Assembly (NCBI RefSeq): GCF_001189965.1
Contig: NZ_LFLU01000018.1
Span: 1 to 64,000, forward strand
DNA from: Herbaspirillum rhizosphaerae
GTDB lineage: Bacteria; Pseudomonadota; Gammaproteobacteria; Burkholderiales; Burkholderiaceae_D
Direction of reading: 5' to 3'
DNA length: 64,000 nt
The first letter of the stretch is position 1, and every line of letters starts with the position of its first letter. The notes under the pieces are model-generated. The model was not told the origin of the DNA, searched no databases, and worked only from the letters and a program-made list of their open reading frames with translations. The translations under genes were made by a program, and so were the position numbers. Below are positions 62,091 to 64,000 of this stretch, piece after piece.

Positions 62091-64000
62091 TCAGGACGAT
62101 CTGCCCAGGGTACAGACGGCAGTTGTGGAGTCGTACACCATGCCCTTCGCATCTTTGTCCCGGGCCGGCAATTGATAGTTCAACCGACATTGATCCTGGT
62201 CTTTGCTTCCCCATTTAATGGTCAGCTTACCCGTATCCGCCTCTGCCGTACGCACAAAGATGCTTCCGCCTTGTCCGGACATCCCCACCGAATTGCCCTG
62301 CTCATCGAAGGCTTCCGCACCGAACGGCAGCGGATCGCCGTTTGACAGCTTCACATTGATCAATACGGATCGGCCGCTCACTGTCGGGTACTTCAGCATC
62401 ACGACTGCACCCGCATGCGGCGCCACCCGCTGGCTGGTCACTGCCAGCTCGACATCCGTGGAAGTCCCCTTCGGGTCGATCGCAATTTCGTTGATTCTGT
62501 AGGCCGTCAGGTAAGGAACAATGGCATAGCCGCGACCGTCGACGCGAACACCCGCTGTATTAACCTGGGCGCCTTCCGCATTTTTCGCTTCGACAATGCC
62601 GATTGTTTCACCCAATGTCTGCGACAACGTAATACCCCCGGCATGCACCACCAACCCGCCGGAGACTTGAACCGATTGTGCAGAACCGGTACTGCCCGCG
62701 CTGACATTCGCTCCGAGATTGGCATAAGGGGCGCTGTATTGAACATTGGCGGAAGCAGTCTTCGATCCGCTGCCGTCCTTCGACCCTGTTGCGCCATATG
62801 ACAACGCGTTGTCGTCCCCTGCAGTGCCTGTCACAGAAGTTTGCAAGGTCGTTCCACTGCGACTGTCGCGCGAAGCACTGGTAGTGATGCGCGGCGAGTG
62901 AATTTCCTGCCCAAGCGGGAAGGACAAGCTTGCGTATAAAAGCGTACCGGCTGTCCCGCTTGCCAAGTCCTTCTGGCGTTGTACCGAAACGTTATAACTC
63001 ATCTGTCTCCAGGTGTTACTGTAACCGGCGTTGTATTGCGTGTTCGAACCGGGACGGTTCCAGTAATTCTGGGTCGCGCCGGACAGATAGAGCGAACCGT
63101 TTCCGCTGCCGAGACTTTGATTGATGATCAGCTGCAGCTGGCTACGCTGGCGATCTTGCGCACTCAGATTGACACCTTGAGATTGCAAGGACTTCGCCAA
63201 CTGCAAATCGGCCAGTCGCATATATCCGCTACTGGAGTAACGATACGCCGCCAGCGAGAAATTGGTGTTGGTTTCTTTCAAGAACTTGCTATAGTCGGCA
63301 CGAAAGCTCTGACCGTCACGCACATCGCGATCCGATACTTTGGCATGCGACTGCGTGAGGCTGAATGACACCGCGCCTATCGGCGTACTGAATGCGGATC
63401 CGCCGATGGCCGCCAGGTAGTCCGCCGCAATGATGCCTCCGCCGAACAAGGTGATATCGTTGGTAATGCCGCGCTGGTAAGTGCTTTCCATGAAGCTGAT
63501 GGACGGGCCTAATCCCACATTGCGCGTCTGACCGGCCGTGATGGCGTAACGGCTGACACCGGGGCGCAACAACTGGACGATAGAAGCGTAGGGAACGATG
63601 AAGCTGCTCTGGCTGCCATCGGCTTCCGTCACCTCTACCCGCAAATCACCGCCGTACCCGGTTGGGTAAAGATCGTTGATTTCAAACTGACCAGGCGCCA
63701 CCGTCGTTTCGTAAATCAAATTGCCGTTCTGGGTAATGCGAATGCGCGCATTAGTCCTCGCAACGCCGCGCACGATCGGCGCATAGCCATTTTGCGAATC
63801 GGGCAGCATGCGATCGTCCGAAGCGAGGCGAACGCCGCGAAATCCGACGCTGTCGAACAACTCTCCCGACGTAAAGGAATCGCCAATGATCAATTGGCTT
63901 TTCAGAGGTACGATGTCGCGTTGAAGATAGGTAGCAATGTTCTGATACCTGGTCGGCGATCCGGACTGTTTTGTGAAAGAACCCGAATTGCGCAAGTGCC
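62091..64000 (-). CDS. Fimbrial outer membrane usher protein, 5' end outside the window
   Basis: The C-terminal 636 or so residues of a chaperone-usher pathway usher (FimD/PapC type), which threads pilus subunits across the outer membrane. The window edge cuts off the N-terminal part; the frame is open to 64000. Recognisable usher segments are SQLIIGDSFTSGELFDSVGFRGVRLASDDRMLPDS, the GYAPIVRGVARTNARIRITQNG plug region, and PPGQFEINDLYPTGYGGDLRVEV-like (APGQFEINDLYPTGYGGDL). The C-terminal domain ends in QCRLNYQLP and a conserved pair of cysteines. No chaperone or subunit gene is visible downstream; they should lie beyond 64000 if complete. Confidence 0.92.
   Translation of the reverse strand, partial: HLRNSGSFTKQSGSPTRYQNIATYLQRDIVPLKSQLIIGDSFTSGELFDSVGFRGVRLASDDRMLPDSQNGYAPIVRGVARTNARIRITQNGNLIYETTVAPGQFEINDLYPTGYGGDLRVEVTEADGSQSSFIVPYASIVQLLRPGVSRYAITAGQTRNVGLGPSISFMESTYQRGITNDITLFGGGIIAADYLAAIGGSAFSTPIGAVSFSLTQSHAKVSDRDVRDGQSFRADYSKFLKETNTNFSLAAYRYSSSGYMRLADLQLAKSLQSQGVNLSAQDRQRSQLQLIINQSLGSGNGSLYLSGATQNYWNRPGSNTQYNAGYSNTWRQMSYNVSVQRQKDLASGTAGTLLYASLSFPLGQEIHSPRITTSASRDSRSGTTLQTSVTGTAGDDNALSYGATGSKDGSGSKTASANVQYSAPYANLGANVSAGSTGSAQSVQVSGGLVVHAGGITLSQTLGETIGIVEAKNAEGAQVNTAGVRVDGRGYAIVPYLTAYRINEIAIDPKGTSTDVELAVTSQRVAPHAGAVVMLKYPTVSGRSVLINVKLSNGDPLPFGAEAFDEQGNSVGMSGQGGSIFVRTAEADTGKLTIKWGSKDQDQCRLNYQLPARDKDAKGMVYDSTTAVCTLGRSS

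Overview
The window is a chromosomal segment of a Burkholderiales betaproteobacterium, most likely Herbaspirillum or another member of the Oxalobacteraceae. The reasons are the high GC content, the serC-pheA-hisC-tyrA-aroA-cmk-rpsA-ihfB-lapA-lapB gene order, the gyrA/ompA/ubiG/gph block and the edd-eda // pgi-zwf-hexR glucose cluster. The organism call is an inference from family knowledge; no search was run.

Layout. 1-9.6 kb: rpiA, a CPA2-type antiporter without an RCK domain, an Lrp regulator facing a LivK-type binding protein, a small cytochrome c, an AraC regulator facing a phytanoyl-CoA-type dioxygenase, and ilvD. 9.6-13.7 kb: a LysR regulator, lgt, a patatin-like lipase, and a ccdA/thioredoxin pair. 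13.9-23.2 kb: the central sugar cluster. edd-eda runs left and pgi-zwf-hexR-AGE isomerase-tal runs right, with HexR-like boxes at both ends of the divergent gap. A frameshifted DUF3597 gene follows. 23.8-28.1 kb: a NitT/TauT-type ABC transporter with a CaiB/BaiF CoA-transferase. 28.2-34.3 kb: ybaB-yciI-recR, dnaX with an A9 slippery run, a GDP-mannose pyrophosphorylase and a GAF-GGDEF cyclase. 34.5-50.7 kb: comEA, heptose kinase, ugd, lapB/lapA, ihfB, rpsA, cmk, aroA, tyrA, hisC, pheA, serC and gyrA, all on the minus strand. 51-58.1 kb: two OmpA-family proteins, ubiG, gph and a 1,242-residue DUF748 protein. 58.1-58.5 kb: tmRNA. After it comes a different-looking stretch with repeats, an AT-rich promoter region, two orphan LivK-type binding proteins and a truncated fimbrial usher.

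How the genes work together. zwf and edd/eda carry glucose-6-phosphate through the Entner-Doudoroff route. pgi, tal and rpiA link it to gluconeogenesis and the non-oxidative pentose phosphate pathway. HexR, encoded inside the operon, probably senses KDPG and represses both divergent units. The aromatic and serine genes form a long biosynthetic run that leads into the translation gene rpsA. The heptose, ugd, lapAB and mannose genes serve the cell envelope.

Most interesting signals. (1) Two copies of a ~140-bp quasi-palindromic repeat share a core but have different basal stems, each self-complementary; one copy encodes the last ten residues of Edd and sits between edd and eda. (2) The ilvD leader can form two mutually exclusive hairpins. 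(3) dnaX has an A9 run with an immediate -1-frame stop. (4) The tmRNA 3' end is partly duplicated about 190 bp downstream, at the start of an accessory-looking stretch. (5) A 22-bp operator-like palindrome abuts a perfect TATAAT upstream of an orphan binding-protein gene. (6) An intra-operon ~105-nt hairpin lies between serC and pheA.
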